The position numbers were made by a program, and so were the translations under genes. The notes beneath the pieces are model-generated. The model saw only the letters and a program-made list of their open reading frames with translations, ran no database searches and was not told the origin of the DNA. From Clavibacter capsici (GTDB lineage: Bacteria > Actinomycetota > Actinomycetes > Actinomycetales > Microbacteriaceae), in contig NZ_CP012573.1 in NCBI RefSeq assembly GCF_001280205.1, positions 1-64,000 of the forward strand: 64,000 nucleotides of DNA. The letters run 5' to 3'. Position 1 is the first letter of the stretch. Each line of letters opens with the position of its first letter. Shown here in pieces: positions 40,503 through 51,742 of this stretch.

Positions 40503-41234
40503 ATGCAGCTGCACCGCGTCACCACCGGATCCGGCGCGCGCCACGTGGGCCTCGTGCACGGGCTCGGCGCGGACGGCGCGACCTGGGCGCCCGTCGTCGA
40601 CCGGCTCGTCGCGACCGGCCGCTTCACCGTCACGACCGTCGACCTCCGCGGGCACGGGGAGAGCGACCGCGCCGCGTCGTACGGCGTCGAGGACATGGCG
40701 GACGACGTCGCCGAGTCCCTGCCGCGCGGGCTCGACGCGGTCGTCGGGCACTCGCTCGGCGGATCCGTGCTGGTGCGCGCCGTCGCCCGGCTGGAGCCCG
40801 CGCGCGCCGTCTACCTCGACCCCGGGTTCCGGCTCGCGCTGCCGACCACGGGGATCCGCGGGCGCCTGTTCTGGGCGGCGCCGCTCGTGGGGCTCGCCGC
40901 CGCGCAGATCCCGCGGGCCCGCGCCGCCGCCCGAGTGCGCGCCGCCTACCCGGCCGCGGTGCGTGCCTCGCTCGACGCCGCGCAGGCGCGCTTCGACCGC
41001 GGCATGGCCGTCGGCGTCTTCCGCGACGTCGCGTTCCACCCGCTCGCGGTGAGCGCGCCCGCCGTCCCGTCGACGATCGTGCTCTCCGACGACGCGCCCG
41101 CCGTGCTGCCGGATGCGTACGCGGCCGAGCTCGAGGCGGCAGGGTGGGACGTCCGCCGGCTGCCGGGGATCCACCACGACATGCAGCTCGAGGACCCCGA
41201 CCGGGTGCTCGCCGCGATCGAGGACGTGCTGTGA
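40503..41234 (+). CDS. Alpha/beta hydrolase
   Basis: From the ATG at 40503, with GGAGGAG at 40488-40494, 243 residues. The fold elements are VHGLGADGATWAPV (oxyanion), DLRGHGESD, nucleophile S84 in GHSLGGS, and catalytic His in IHHDMQLEDP near the C-terminus. No signal peptide. The frame continues upstream to 40449 through the terminator, but the ribosome site selects the later ATG. Its stop overlaps the start of the HEAT-repeat gene (GTGA). The substrate is not predictable. Confidence 0.88.
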   Translation: MQLHRVTTGSGARHVGLVHGLGADGATWAPVVDRLVATGRFTVTTVDLRGHGESDRAASYGVEDMADDVAESLPRGLDAVVGHSLGGSVLVRAVARLEPARAVYLDPGFRLALPTTGIRGRLFWAAPLVGLAAAQIPRARAAARVRAAYPAAVRASLDAAQARFDRGMAVGVFRDVAFHPLAVSAPAVPSTIVLSDDAPAVLPDAYAAELEAAGWDVRRLPGIHHDMQLEDPDRVLAAIEDVL

Positions 41235-41941
41235 CCGACGCCGCGCGCCCCGACCGCCCCGCCGACGCCGAGATCGCCGCCCGTCTCGCCGCCGCCCTGC
41301 GCGTTCCCGACCCGTCGGCCCGCCTGCAGGCGGCGCTCACCGCGGGCACCCGGCCGGATCCCGCGCTCGTCGAGGGCCTCATCCACCGCTGCCGCGTCGA
41401 GCCCGACCTCAACGTGCGCGAGATGCTCACGTGGGCGCTCATCCGGCACGACCCGGAGCTGACCATCCCGCCGCTCGTCGCCGAGCTCGTCTCGCCCATC
41501 CCGCAGGCCCGCAGCCAGGCGCTGCACACGCTCTCCAAGATCGGTGACCGGCGCGCGCTGCCGTCCATCGGGCGCGAGCTGCTGCGCGACCGCGACGAGC
41601 ACGTGGCGCGCACCGCGTGGCGCACGGCGTCGGGCCTGATCGACGCCGACCGCGATCCTGCGGGCGCCCGGCTGCTCCTGCGCGAGCTCGCCTCGCAGCT
41701 GGGACGCGGATCCGCCGAGATGCAGCACAGCCTCACGCGCGCGTTCGTCGCGGTCGGCCAGGCGTCGGTGCAGGTGGTCGAGCGGTCGCGGCAGGCGGCC
41801 GACGCCCGGGTGCGCATCCACGCGCTCGCCACCCTCGCGATGCTCGGCGACCCCGAGCTCCGCTTCGACGACGCCCTCGCCGAGGCGCGGCGCACCTCCT
41901 TCGGGCAGCACCTGGTGCGGCGCCCGCCTTCCCCGCGCTGA
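41231..41941 (+). CDS. HEAT-repeat domain protein
   Basis: The GTG overlapping the hydrolase stop gives 236 residues. The sequence has helical pairs typical of HEAT repeats: NVREMLTWALIRHDPELTIPPLVAEL, PQARSQALHTLSKIGDRRALPSIGREL, DEHVARTAWRTASGLID (listed as short segments at about 55-140). Later repeats lie at about 165-215 (VRIHALATLAMLGDPELRF). HEAT scaffolds bind proteins or nucleic acid and some are DNA glycosylases of the AlkD type, but no AlkD catalytic motif is seen. It is coupled to a hydrolase gene of unknown role. Confidence 0.8.
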   Translation: MTDAARPDRPADAEIAARLAAALRVPDPSARLQAALTAGTRPDPALVEGLIHRCRVEPDLNVREMLTWALIRHDPELTIPPLVAELVSPIPQARSQALHTLSKIGDRRALPSIGRELLRDRDEHVARTAWRTASGLIDADRDPAGARLLLRELASQLGRGSAEMQHSLTRAFVAVGQASVQVVERSRQAADARVRIHALATLAMLGDPELRFDDALAEARRTSFGQHLVRRPPSPR

Positions 41942-42025
41942 CGCGGATCCCTATCGTGGGCGGGGACGGCCCGCCGCGCGCGCGGGCCGGGATCCCCGCG
42001 TCCGCGCGGCAGGCGGGAGGCGCCC

Positions 42026-42631
42026 ATGGCCGAGATCGTGCTGTTCCACCACGTGCAGGGCCGCACGCCCGGCGTCCTGGCCCTCGCCGATGCGCTGCGG
42101 GACGGCGGCCACGTCGTGCACGTGCCCGACCTCCTCGACGGCGCGCTGCCCGAGTCCGTCGAGGCGGGCCTCGCGCTGATGGCGGGCCTCGACGACGGCG
42201 TGGTGGCCGCCCGCACGGAGCGGGCGCTCGCCGGGCTGCCCGCGGAGCTGGTGTACGCGGGCGTCTCGTGGGGCGGATCCATCGCCCAGCGCCTGGCGCA
42301 GACCCGGCCGGGCGCCCGCGGCGCGCTGCTCTACGAGTCGTTCGTGTCGCTGTCGGCCGAGTGGGCGTTCGGGCCGTGGCCCGACGGCGTGCCGGTGCAG
42401 GTGCACGGCATGGCGCGGGATCCCTTCTTCGCAGGCGAGGGCGACCTCGAGGCCGCGCGCGAGCTGGTCGCGGAGGTCGGCCCCGAGCTCGCCGAGGTGT
42501 TCGCCTACGACGGCGACGCGCACCTGTTCACGGACGCGTCGCTGCCGTCGTCGGATCCGGTCGCCACGGCCCTCGTGCTCGAGCGGTCGCTGGCCTTCCT
42601 GGCGCGGGTCGACGGCACGTCGGCCGCCTGA
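42026..42631 (+). CDS. Dienelactone hydrolase family protein
   Basis: The 201 residues resemble the small dienelactone hydrolase-like alpha/beta fold: MAEIVLFHHVQGRTPGVLALADALR, nucleophile elbow GVSWGGS (about 79-85), and late residues D and H in FAYDGDAHLF. The nucleophile is Ser rather than the Cys of true dienelactone hydrolase, so a different esterase chemistry is possible. GGGAGGCGCCC precedes the ATG. It is followed convergently by the MFS gene across 19 bases. No pathway neighbours are evident. Confidence 0.87.
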   Translation: MAEIVLFHHVQGRTPGVLALADALRDGGHVVHVPDLLDGALPESVEAGLALMAGLDDGVVAARTERALAGLPAELVYAGVSWGGSIAQRLAQTRPGARGALLYESFVSLSAEWAFGPWPDGVPVQVHGMARDPFFAGEGDLEAARELVAEVGPELAEVFAYDGDAHLFTDASLPSSDPVATALVLERSLAFLARVDGTSAA

Positions 42632-42650
42632 CCCGCGCCGGGCGGGCGGC

Positions 42651-44159
42651 TCAGACCGCGGCGCGGTCGGCCGCGGGCTCCGGGGCCGCCGCGGGCTGCG
42701 CGTCCGGCGCCGGCTCCTCGGTCGCCCGCGAGTCGGTGAGCGACAGCGACCCGACGGTGGCGATCACGCCGACCAGGGCGGCGACGACCAGGTAGGCGAT
42801 CCGCTCGCCCGTGAAGAAGGTCTGCACGAGCTCCGCGCTCCACGCGCCGACCGGGAGGGCGTTCGTGACCAGGGCCGCGATGAGCGTGCCGACGACCGCC
42901 GTGCCGAGGCTCGTGCCGATCTCCTGGGCCGTGTCGTTGAGCGCGGCGCCGATCGAGGTGCGGTTCGCGGGCATGGCCTCGACGAGGGCGACCGCGCAGA
43001 TGGTCATGATCGTCCGCAGGCCGATGGTGAGCAGCACCATCATCGCGGCGATCGCGACGTAGCCGTGATCCACCGCCCACGCCATGCCGACGAGCCCGCC
43101 CACCAGGAGGCCGGTGCCGACGAGGCAGGCCATGCGGTGGCCGAGCCGGGCGGCGAGCCTCTCCGAGATGGGGCTCGCGGCGATCATCGTGATGATGACG
43201 GGCAGGTTGGCGAGGCCGGCGCGCACCGGGCTCCAGCCGTACGCGTACTGGAAGTGCAGGATCAGCCCGAACAGGATGCTGGCGAACCCGACCGAGGCCC
43301 CGAGCTGCGTGAGGGCGGCGCCGCGGACCGGCCCCGTGCGGAGGAGCGCCAGGTCGATCATGGGCGACGCCGCCCGGCGCTCGCGGGCGACGAAGCCCAC
43401 GACCGCGGCCACGGCGCCCACGGCGCAGGCGAGCGTGACCGGTGCGAGCCAGCCGTGCTGGACGCCGCTGGTGAGCGTGTAGCAGCCGAGCCCGATCGCG
43501 GCGATGGTGAGGACCGTTCCGGGCAGGTCGAGGCGCTCGGAGGTCAGGTCGGCGCGGCGGTCGGCCGGGACGCCGATGCGCACGCCGATCCAGACGAGCA
43601 GCGCGATGGGCGCGTTGACGACGAGCAGCCACTGCCAGCTGACGGCGGCGAGGACCGACCCGCCGAGGAGCGGGCCGAGGACCATGCCGGACATGCCGAC
43701 GATCATCACGATCGTGATCGCCCGCATCCGCAGCCGCTCGTCCTCGAAGAGGCGGAAGACCAGGGACATGGTGACGGGCGCCATGGCCGCCGCCGCGCAG
43801 CCGAGCGCCGCGCGGAGGGCGATGAGCTGGCCGATGTCGGTGACGAGCACGACGGCGAGGCTGAGGAGGCCGAACGCGGCGAGGCCCGTGAGCAGCACGC
43901 GGCGGCGTCCGAACCGGTCGGCGGCGGATCCCGCGGTGAGCAGCAGGCCGCCGAAGGTGAGCGAGTAGGCGCCCGTCACCCACTGGAGCCCCGTGGTCCC
44001 GCTCTCGAGCGAGCGGCCGATCGTCGGCAGCGCGATCGAGAGCAGCGTGTTGTCGACCATCTCGACGAAGAAGGCGAGGCAGAGGGCCGCCAGCGGGAGG
44101 GCGGCGGAGCGCAGCGTGGTGTGCGCGCGGGGCGGGGCGGTGTCGGTCGTCGTGCTCAT
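42651..44159 (-). CDS. MFS drug efflux transporter, DHA2 (14-TM) family
   Basis: A proton-coupled export pump of the EmrB/QacA type. The 502 residues contain about 14 membrane segments. Family motifs are present: motif A GSAADRFGRRRVLLTG after helix 2, and motif C-like GPLLGGSVLAAVSWQWLLVVNAP around helices 5-6, the DHA2 signature. The ATG at 44159 has AAGGAG eight bases upstream; the frame upstream is not coding. It is divergent from a TetR regulator with a 27-base operator-like inverted repeat in the 83-base gap, so it is probably repressed by that regulator and induced by its substrate. Confidence 0.92.
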   Translation of the reverse strand: MSTTTDTAPPRAHTTLRSAALPLAALCLAFFVEMVDNTLLSIALPTIGRSLESGTTGLQWVTGAYSLTFGGLLLTAGSAADRFGRRRVLLTGLAAFGLLSLAVVLVTDIGQLIALRAALGCAAAAMAPVTMSLVFRLFEDERLRMRAITIVMIVGMSGMVLGPLLGGSVLAAVSWQWLLVVNAPIALLVWIGVRIGVPADRRADLTSERLDLPGTVLTIAAIGLGCYTLTSGVQHGWLAPVTLACAVGAVAAVVGFVARERRAASPMIDLALLRTGPVRGAALTQLGASVGFASILFGLILHFQYAYGWSPVRAGLANLPVIITMIAASPISERLAARLGHRMACLVGTGLLVGGLVGMAWAVDHGYVAIAAMMVLLTIGLRTIMTICAVALVEAMPANRTSIGAALNDTAQEIGTSLGTAVVGTLIAALVTNALPVGAWSAELVQTFFTGERIAYLVVAALVGVIATVGSLSLTDSRATEEPAPDAQPAAAPEPAADRAAV

Positions 44160-44198
44160 GGGCGGGCTCCTTCTCATCGAACGCCGTACGAGTATCGG

Positions 44199-44225
44199 AC
44201 GACGTTCGATAGTATGGAACGTCGT
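44199..44225. promoter_or_regulatory. Probable TetR operator
   Basis: ACGACGTTC at 44199-44207 and its complement GAACGTCGT at 44217-44225, with a 9-base spacer containing TAGTAT, lie in the divergent MFS/TetR promoter region. A partial extra half-site (CGAACGCCGTACG) occurs at 44178-44190. This is typical of autoregulated TetR systems. Confidence 0.75.
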
Positions 44226-44242
44226 TCGGTAGAGTGCAACCC

Positions 44243-44986
44243 ATGGCGGCAGACGGATCCACGGAGAAGGGCGGCGCCCCCACGGCGCCCGCGCGCGGAC
44301 GGGGACGCCAGCGGGCGTCGCACTCGCTCGACACGGTGCTGACGGAGGCCATCGCGATCCTCGACGAGTCGGGGGAGCCGGCGCTCACCTTCCGGGCCCT
44401 CGCGGCGCGGCTCGGCGGCGGCGTCGCGAGCATCTACTGGTACGTCGCGAGCCGCGACGAGCTGCTCGAGCGCGCGACCGAGGAGGTGATGGGCCGGGTG
44501 CTCGCGGACAGCGAGCCGCTCATCCACGGATCCGACCCCGTCGAGAACGTGCGCGCCGTCGCCCTCGCCCTGTTCGACGAGCTCGTGCGCCGACCCTGGT
44601 TCGGGCAGCGCATGCTCCGCAGCAACGGGCTCCAGCACAACTCGATGGCCATGTACGAGCGCCTCGGCCAGCAGCTCCTGGCGCTGGACCTGACCCCGCG
44701 GCAGCGCTTCCACGCCGTGTCGTCGATCGTCAGCTACGTCGTCGGGGTCGCGGCCGACCTCGCCGAGCCGCCGCCCAAGGAGTTCCTGGAGAGCGGGCTG
44801 GATCGGGAGGGGTTCCTGGGCACGCTCGCCGACCGCTGGCGCGACCTCGACCCGGACGAGTTCCCGTTCGCCCACGACGCCGCCGGCGAGATGGCCTCGC
44901 ACGACGACCTCGACGTGTTCCGCTCCGGGCTCGACCTGCTGCTCGCGGGGCTGCGCCAGCAGGCGGGGCTCCCGCCGGCGGGCTGA
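44243..44986 (+). CDS. TetR/AcrR family regulator (TetR_C type)
   Basis: The 247 residues (an in-frame GTG at 44234 would add three) contain an N-terminal HTH at about 30-80 (SLDTVLTEAIAILDESG, LTFRALAARLGGGVASIYWYV), where the recognition helix region GVASIYWYVASRDEL resembles classical tetracycline-repressor-type proteins. A ligand-binding C-terminal domain of the TetR_C kind follows. About 24 residues of disordered sequence precede the HTH. It is divergent from the DHA2 pump, which it most likely represses. Confidence 0.92.
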   Translation: MAADGSTEKGGAPTAPARGRGRQRASHSLDTVLTEAIAILDESGEPALTFRALAARLGGGVASIYWYVASRDELLERATEEVMGRVLADSEPLIHGSDPVENVRAVALALFDELVRRPWFGQRMLRSNGLQHNSMAMYERLGQQLLALDLTPRQRFHAVSSIVSYVVGVAADLAEPPPKEFLESGLDREGFLGTLADRWRDLDPDEFPFAHDAAGEMASHDDLDVFRSGLDLLLAGLRQQAGLPPAG

Positions 44987-45002
44987 GGCCGGTCCCCCGC
45001 AG

Positions 45003-45039
45003 CGGAGGGGTCGGCAGCGCATGCCCACCGGCCCCTCCG
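45003..45039. terminator. Bidirectional terminator between tetR and the carboxylic acid reductase gene
   Basis: CGGAGGGGTCGG (45003-45014) pairs with CCGGCCCCTCCG (45028-45039), with one G-U pair and a 13-base loop, between two converging genes. Confidence 0.7.
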
Positions 45040-45058
45040 CATGCGGCTCGCGGGAGGA

Positions 45059-48457
<3,399 letters not shown>

Positions 48458-48504
48458 GGTGTTCGTCCTCTCTCGTTCGTCCCGGTGCGCGCCTGCGCTC
48501 CGGC

Positions 48505-49155
48505 TCAGTGCTCGTCGAGCGTGATGCCTGCCAGCGCCATGCCCTCGGCCACCGTCCACCGCCCGGTCCCGGCGAACGCCGGTCCCCGCCGTGCGCGGGC
48601 GGCGAAGGTGCCGTCCGGATGGAGCTCGACGTGCGCGCCGTCGATGCCGTGCCACCCGCCCTGCGCCGACGTCCGTGCCTTCGCGACGGCCTCGGCGGCC
48701 GCGAGGAGCACGCTGTCCGGATCCACGACCCCGGCGGCCCGGAGCGCGTCGAGGCCCGCGGCGACGGGTGCGCTGCCGAGGTCCGCCACGCGCGCCAGCA
48801 CGCCTCCCGGCAGGGGGCGGGCGGGCGTCGCGTCGATGCCGATCCCGGCATGCCGGTCGCGTCGTCCCACGGCGGCCGCGCGGAATCCGGCGCAGTGCGT
48901 GATGCTGCCGACGATCCCGTGCGGCCACACCGGCGCTCCGCTCCGCGCGACGGGGATCGGACCGCCGGGGACGCCCAGGCGGGCGAGCGCCCGCCGCGCG
49001 AGCACGCGACCGGTCACGAACTCCGCGCGACGTCCCGGGAGCGCGGTCGCGACGGCGTCGCGCTCGGCGCCGACGAGGTCCCCGTCCAGGTCGTGCTCCG
49101 CGGTCGCCACGACCACGGATCCGGGGAGGACGGCCTCCCAGCGGATCCACGACAT
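48505..49155 (-). CDS. 4'-phosphopantetheinyl transferase (Sfp-like)
   Basis: Transfers phosphopantetheine from CoA to carrier domains, here almost certainly to S633 of the adjacent carboxylic acid reductase. The 216-residue protein has the superfamily motifs: PVWPHGIVGSITHC (near 73-86), HAGIGIDATP (about 97-106, with the metal Asp), and AAAEAVAKA (about 138-146, where the usual W/F-x-x-KEA reads AVAKA). The ATG at 49155 immediately follows a 22-base inverted repeat, and no ribosome site is visible, suggesting a leaderless or weakly translated mRNA. It is the first gene of the operon with car. Confidence 0.88.
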   Translation of the reverse strand: MSWIRWEAVLPGSVVVATAEHDLDGDLVGAERDAVATALPGRRAEFVTGRVLARRALARLGVPGGPIPVARSGAPVWPHGIVGSITHCAGFRAAAVGRRDRHAGIGIDATPARPLPGGVLARVADLGSAPVAAGLDALRAAGVVDPDSVLLAAAEAVAKARTSAQGGWHGIDGAHVELHPDGTFAARARRGPAFAGTGRWTVAEGMALAGITLDEH

Positions 49156-49176
49156 TAGTTGCACTGACACAACTAA
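49155..49176. promoter_or_regulatory. Operator-like inverted repeat at the PPTase start
   Basis: TTAGTTG (49155-49161) and CAACTAA (49170-49176) with an 8-base spacer. It abuts the PPTase start codon, so it spans the expected transcription start, and is AT-rich against a GC-rich background. It resembles MarR-type operators; the regulator is not identified. Confidence 0.6.
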
Positions 49177-49407
49177 ACGCACGCTTCCTCCGAGGTTCCC
49201 GGGTCCCGAGCGGGGCGCTACACTGCGCCGCCGGACCCGCGCGGGAGCGAGCAGCCGGCCCCCGTGCGGCTCGCCCGGCGCCTTGGAATCGCCTCCCCGT
49301 CCCTTGACGGCGGCGGCGGCGCGGAGTCGGCTGGAGATCCCGACGGCGGTGCGCGCGCCCCACGGCGACGGCGCCCGTCGTCCCCGCGGACCATCAGGAG
49401 GATCACC

Positions 49408-50175
49408 ATGGCTGGACGCTTCGACGGCAAGGTCGTCATCATCACGGGCGCCGGATCCGGCATCGGCGAGGCCACCGCGCGCCGCTTCGTCTCGGAGGGC
49501 GCGAAGGTCGTCCTCACCGACAGCGTGGACGACAAGGTCCGCGCGGTCGCCGACTCGCTGCCCGAGGGCACCGCGACCGCGCTCGTCGCGGACGCCTCGG
49601 TCTCGGCCGACGCCGACCGCGCGGTCGCCACGGCGATCGAGGCGCACGGCCGGCTCGACGTGCTCGTCAACAACGCCGGCACGTTCCAGGCCGGGCCGAT
49701 CTCGGGCATCACCAACGAGGAGTGGCGCCGCGTGATCGACACCGACCTCTCCGGCGTCTTCTACGGCACCAGGGCCGCGCTGCCGCACCTCATCGCGACG
49801 CGCGGTTCCATCGTGAACGTCTCGTCGGTCTCGGGCATGGCGGCGGACCACCACATGAGCGCCTACAACGCGGCGAAGGGCGGCGTGAGCAACCTCACGC
49901 GCGCCACCGCGCTCGACCACGGCGTCGACGGCGTGCGCGTGAACGCGGTCGCGCCGGGCCTCATCTGGACCGAGCTGGTCGCCGGCAAGGAGGACGACGA
50001 GGAGCTGAAGGCCGAGTTCGCCAAGCGCATCTCGCTCGGCCGCGGCGGCGAGGCCGACGAGGTGGCGGCCGCCATCGCGTTCCTCGCGAGCGACGACGCG
50101 TCCTTCATCACGGGCGCGATCCTGCCGGTCGACGGCGGCACCACGGCGAGCAACGGGCAGCCCTCGCAGGCGTAG
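49408..50175 (+). CDS. Short-chain dehydrogenase/reductase (classical SDR)
   Basis: The ATG at 49408 has CAGGAGG 9 bases upstream; the frame before it is noncoding. The 255 residues form one classical SDR: TGAGSGIG (13-20) for cofactor binding, D38 after the second strand (LTDSV), suggesting NAD preference, NNAG (88-91), catalytic S139/S140 region, Y153-x-x-x-K157, and an ending LPVDGGTT. It is divergent from the carboxylic acid reductase operon, so a role in reducing the resulting aldehyde, or another step of the same pathway, is possible but unproven. Confidence 0.9.
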   Translation: MAGRFDGKVVIITGAGSGIGEATARRFVSEGAKVVLTDSVDDKVRAVADSLPEGTATALVADASVSADADRAVATAIEAHGRLDVLVNNAGTFQAGPISGITNEEWRRVIDTDLSGVFYGTRAALPHLIATRGSIVNVSSVSGMAADHHMSAYNAAKGGVSNLTRATALDHGVDGVRVNAVAPGLIWTELVAGKEDDEELKAEFAKRISLGRGGEADEVAAAIAFLASDDASFITGAILPVDGGTTASNGQPSQA

Positions 50176-50221
50176 GGCGGATCGGCGGGACCGCCCCGGT
50201 CGGGCGTCGCGCGCGTGCGGG

Positions 50222-50989
50222 TCAGGCGGGGACGGGCGGCAGCTCCGCGACGGCGACCGGATCGCCCGCGGCGTCGCGGATCTCCACGGCGGCCGCGTCC
50301 TCGCGCAGCACGTCGGCGTTGAGACGGCAGTCGATGCGCACGGCGGATCCGAGCATCGTGCCGGACGCGTGCTCCCCGCCGGCGGCGTCGATGACGACCA
50401 CGGAGAAGGAGTCGCCCGCGGGCAGGCCGTCGACCGAGAGCACGGTCTCGGTGCCCCAGGTGTGCGCGACGACGTCGCCCGTGACGTCGACGCCCGCGGG
50501 CGCGCCCGCGAAGGTGACGTCCTCGAGCGCGCCGAGCGTGCCGGCCGGGCCGGTCGCGACGTCGGCGCGCGGGGTCGCGAGGAACGCGCCGCCGGCGGCG
50601 CCGATGGCGAGGCAGGCGGCGGCGCCCGCGAGGAGCACGGCCGTGCGGCGGGAGCGCGACCCGCGGTGCGCGCGGTGCTCGGCGAGGTCGGCGGGCTGGT
50701 CCGGCGCTGCCGTCGGCGTCTCCACCTCCCCGCGCCCGTCCGCGATCAGCCCGATCCGCCGCGCCAGCTCGTCGCTCGGCTCGGCCTCCTGCCACGCGCC
50801 GACCCCGCGGATCGCCCCCGGCAGCCCGCCGAGCAGCGCGAGCTCCTCGTCGATGGTCGGGTCGGCGGCGCGCATCGCGGCCAGCTCCGCGGTCTCGGCG
50901 GGGGAGAGGTCGTCGGCGAGGGCGGCCGCGATGAGCTCGCCGCGGCGGTCGTCGGGGTCCGCGGGGACGGGTCGCGTGTCGTCGGTCAT
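50222..50989 (-). CDS. Anti-sigma factor, RskA type
   Basis: A membrane anti-sigma factor paired with the overlapping ECF sigma gene (ATGA overlap at 50986-50989). The 255 residues have a cytoplasmic sigma-binding region (about 15-80, GELIAAALADDLSPAETAELAAM, GLPGAIRGVGAWQEAEPSDELARRI), one membrane helix (about 115-140, RTAVLLAGAAACLAIGAAGGAFLA), and an extracellular RskA-like domain (about 150-250, ATGPAGTLGALEDVTFAGAP through VAELPPVPA). Release would require regulated proteolysis; the rhomboid or site-2-type protease involved is not obvious nearby. Confidence 0.88.
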   Translation of the reverse strand: MTDDTRPVPADPDDRRGELIAAALADDLSPAETAELAAMRAADPTIDEELALLGGLPGAIRGVGAWQEAEPSDELARRIGLIADGRGEVETPTAAPDQPADLAEHRAHRGSRSRRTAVLLAGAAACLAIGAAGGAFLATPRADVATGPAGTLGALEDVTFAGAPAGVDVTGDVVAHTWGTETVLSVDGLPAGDSFSVVVIDAAGGEHASGTMLGSAVRIDCRLNADVLREDAAAVEIRDAAGDPVAVAELPPVPA

Positions 50990-51537
50990 GCGGGATCCAC
51001 TTCGTCGAGATGCGTGCGGAGGGCGCGGAGCGCGTGGAAGACGCGCGTGCGCAGGGTGGCGACGGGGACGCCCGTCGCGGCGGAGAGCTCCTGGTAGCTG
51101 AGCCCGGTGAGGTGGACGGCGACGACGGCCTCGCGGTGCGCCTCGCTGAGGCGCGCGAGGCCCTCGACGATGCCCAGCCGGTCGAGCGGATCCGCCTCCC
51201 GCGTCGCCTGCTCGGGCGCCTCCTCCTCGGCGACGATGCGCGGGGTGCGGGCCCGGGCGCGGTGCACGTCGAGGATCACGCGCCGCTCGATCGCGAACAG
51301 CCACGTGCGCGCGCTGCCGCGCTCGCCGTCGAAGGACTCGCGGGCGCGCCAGGCGCGGAGGAACGTCTCCTGCACGCAGTCCTCGGCGAGCTGGCGGTCC
51401 TGCAGGGCATTGACCGCGAAGCCGAGCAGCGCGCTCCCGTGCTCCGCGAACGCGCGGTGCACGTCGAAGCCGGGCGTGGACGCGCTCATCGTGCTCCGCT
51501 CGGGTGCTCGTGCCGGACGCGTCAGGACGAGCGCCAT
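50986..51537 (-). CDS. ECF RNA polymerase sigma factor, SigK-like
   Basis: An alternative sigma factor of 183 residues; an in-frame ATG at codon 17 (MSASTPGFD) is another start. Region 2 is at about 28-95 (ALLGFAVNALQDRQLAEDCVQETFLRAWRA, with the conserved DCVQETF), and region 4 at about 120-178 (RLSEAHREAVVAVHLTGLSYQELSAATGVPVATLRTRVFHALRALR). Overlap with the anti-sigma gene makes it a standard ECF pair. The divergent CHRD/sortase genes across a 205-base gap with a long inverted repeat are likely targets (inference). Confidence 0.93.
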   Translation of the reverse strand: MALVLTRPARAPERSTMSASTPGFDVHRAFAEHGSALLGFAVNALQDRQLAEDCVQETFLRAWRARESFDGERGSARTWLFAIERRVILDVHRARARTPRIVAEEEAPEQATREADPLDRLGIVEGLARLSEAHREAVVAVHLTGLSYQELSAATGVPVATLRTRVFHALRALRTHLDEVDPA

Positions 51538-51602
51538 CGTGATCCCCTCAGCCTAGGCGGCGGGTGCGCGCCCTCACCGGGGGATACGTCGGCGGGGGGC
51601 CC

Positions 51603-51669
51603 GGCGTTCATCGACGGGCTGGGAGGGACCCGAATCGACCTCGATGGATTCCCGCACCCGATGAACGCC
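51603..51669. promoter_or_regulatory. Long inverted repeat between ECF sigma and CHRD genes
   Basis: Perfect 11-base arms GGCGTTCATCG (51603-51613) and CGATGAACGCC (51659-51669) with a 45-base spacer that itself holds GAATC (51632-51636) and GATTC (51647-51651). The arrangement is symmetrical between two divergent transcription units and may contain back-to-back ECF promoters or an operator. Confidence 0.55.
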
Positions 51670-51742
51670 CGCCGCCCGTCGTGCGTATGCCCTGTCAGAA
51701 GCGGTGCCCGCCCGGGCGCCCCACCACGAGAGGCTGCACGCG

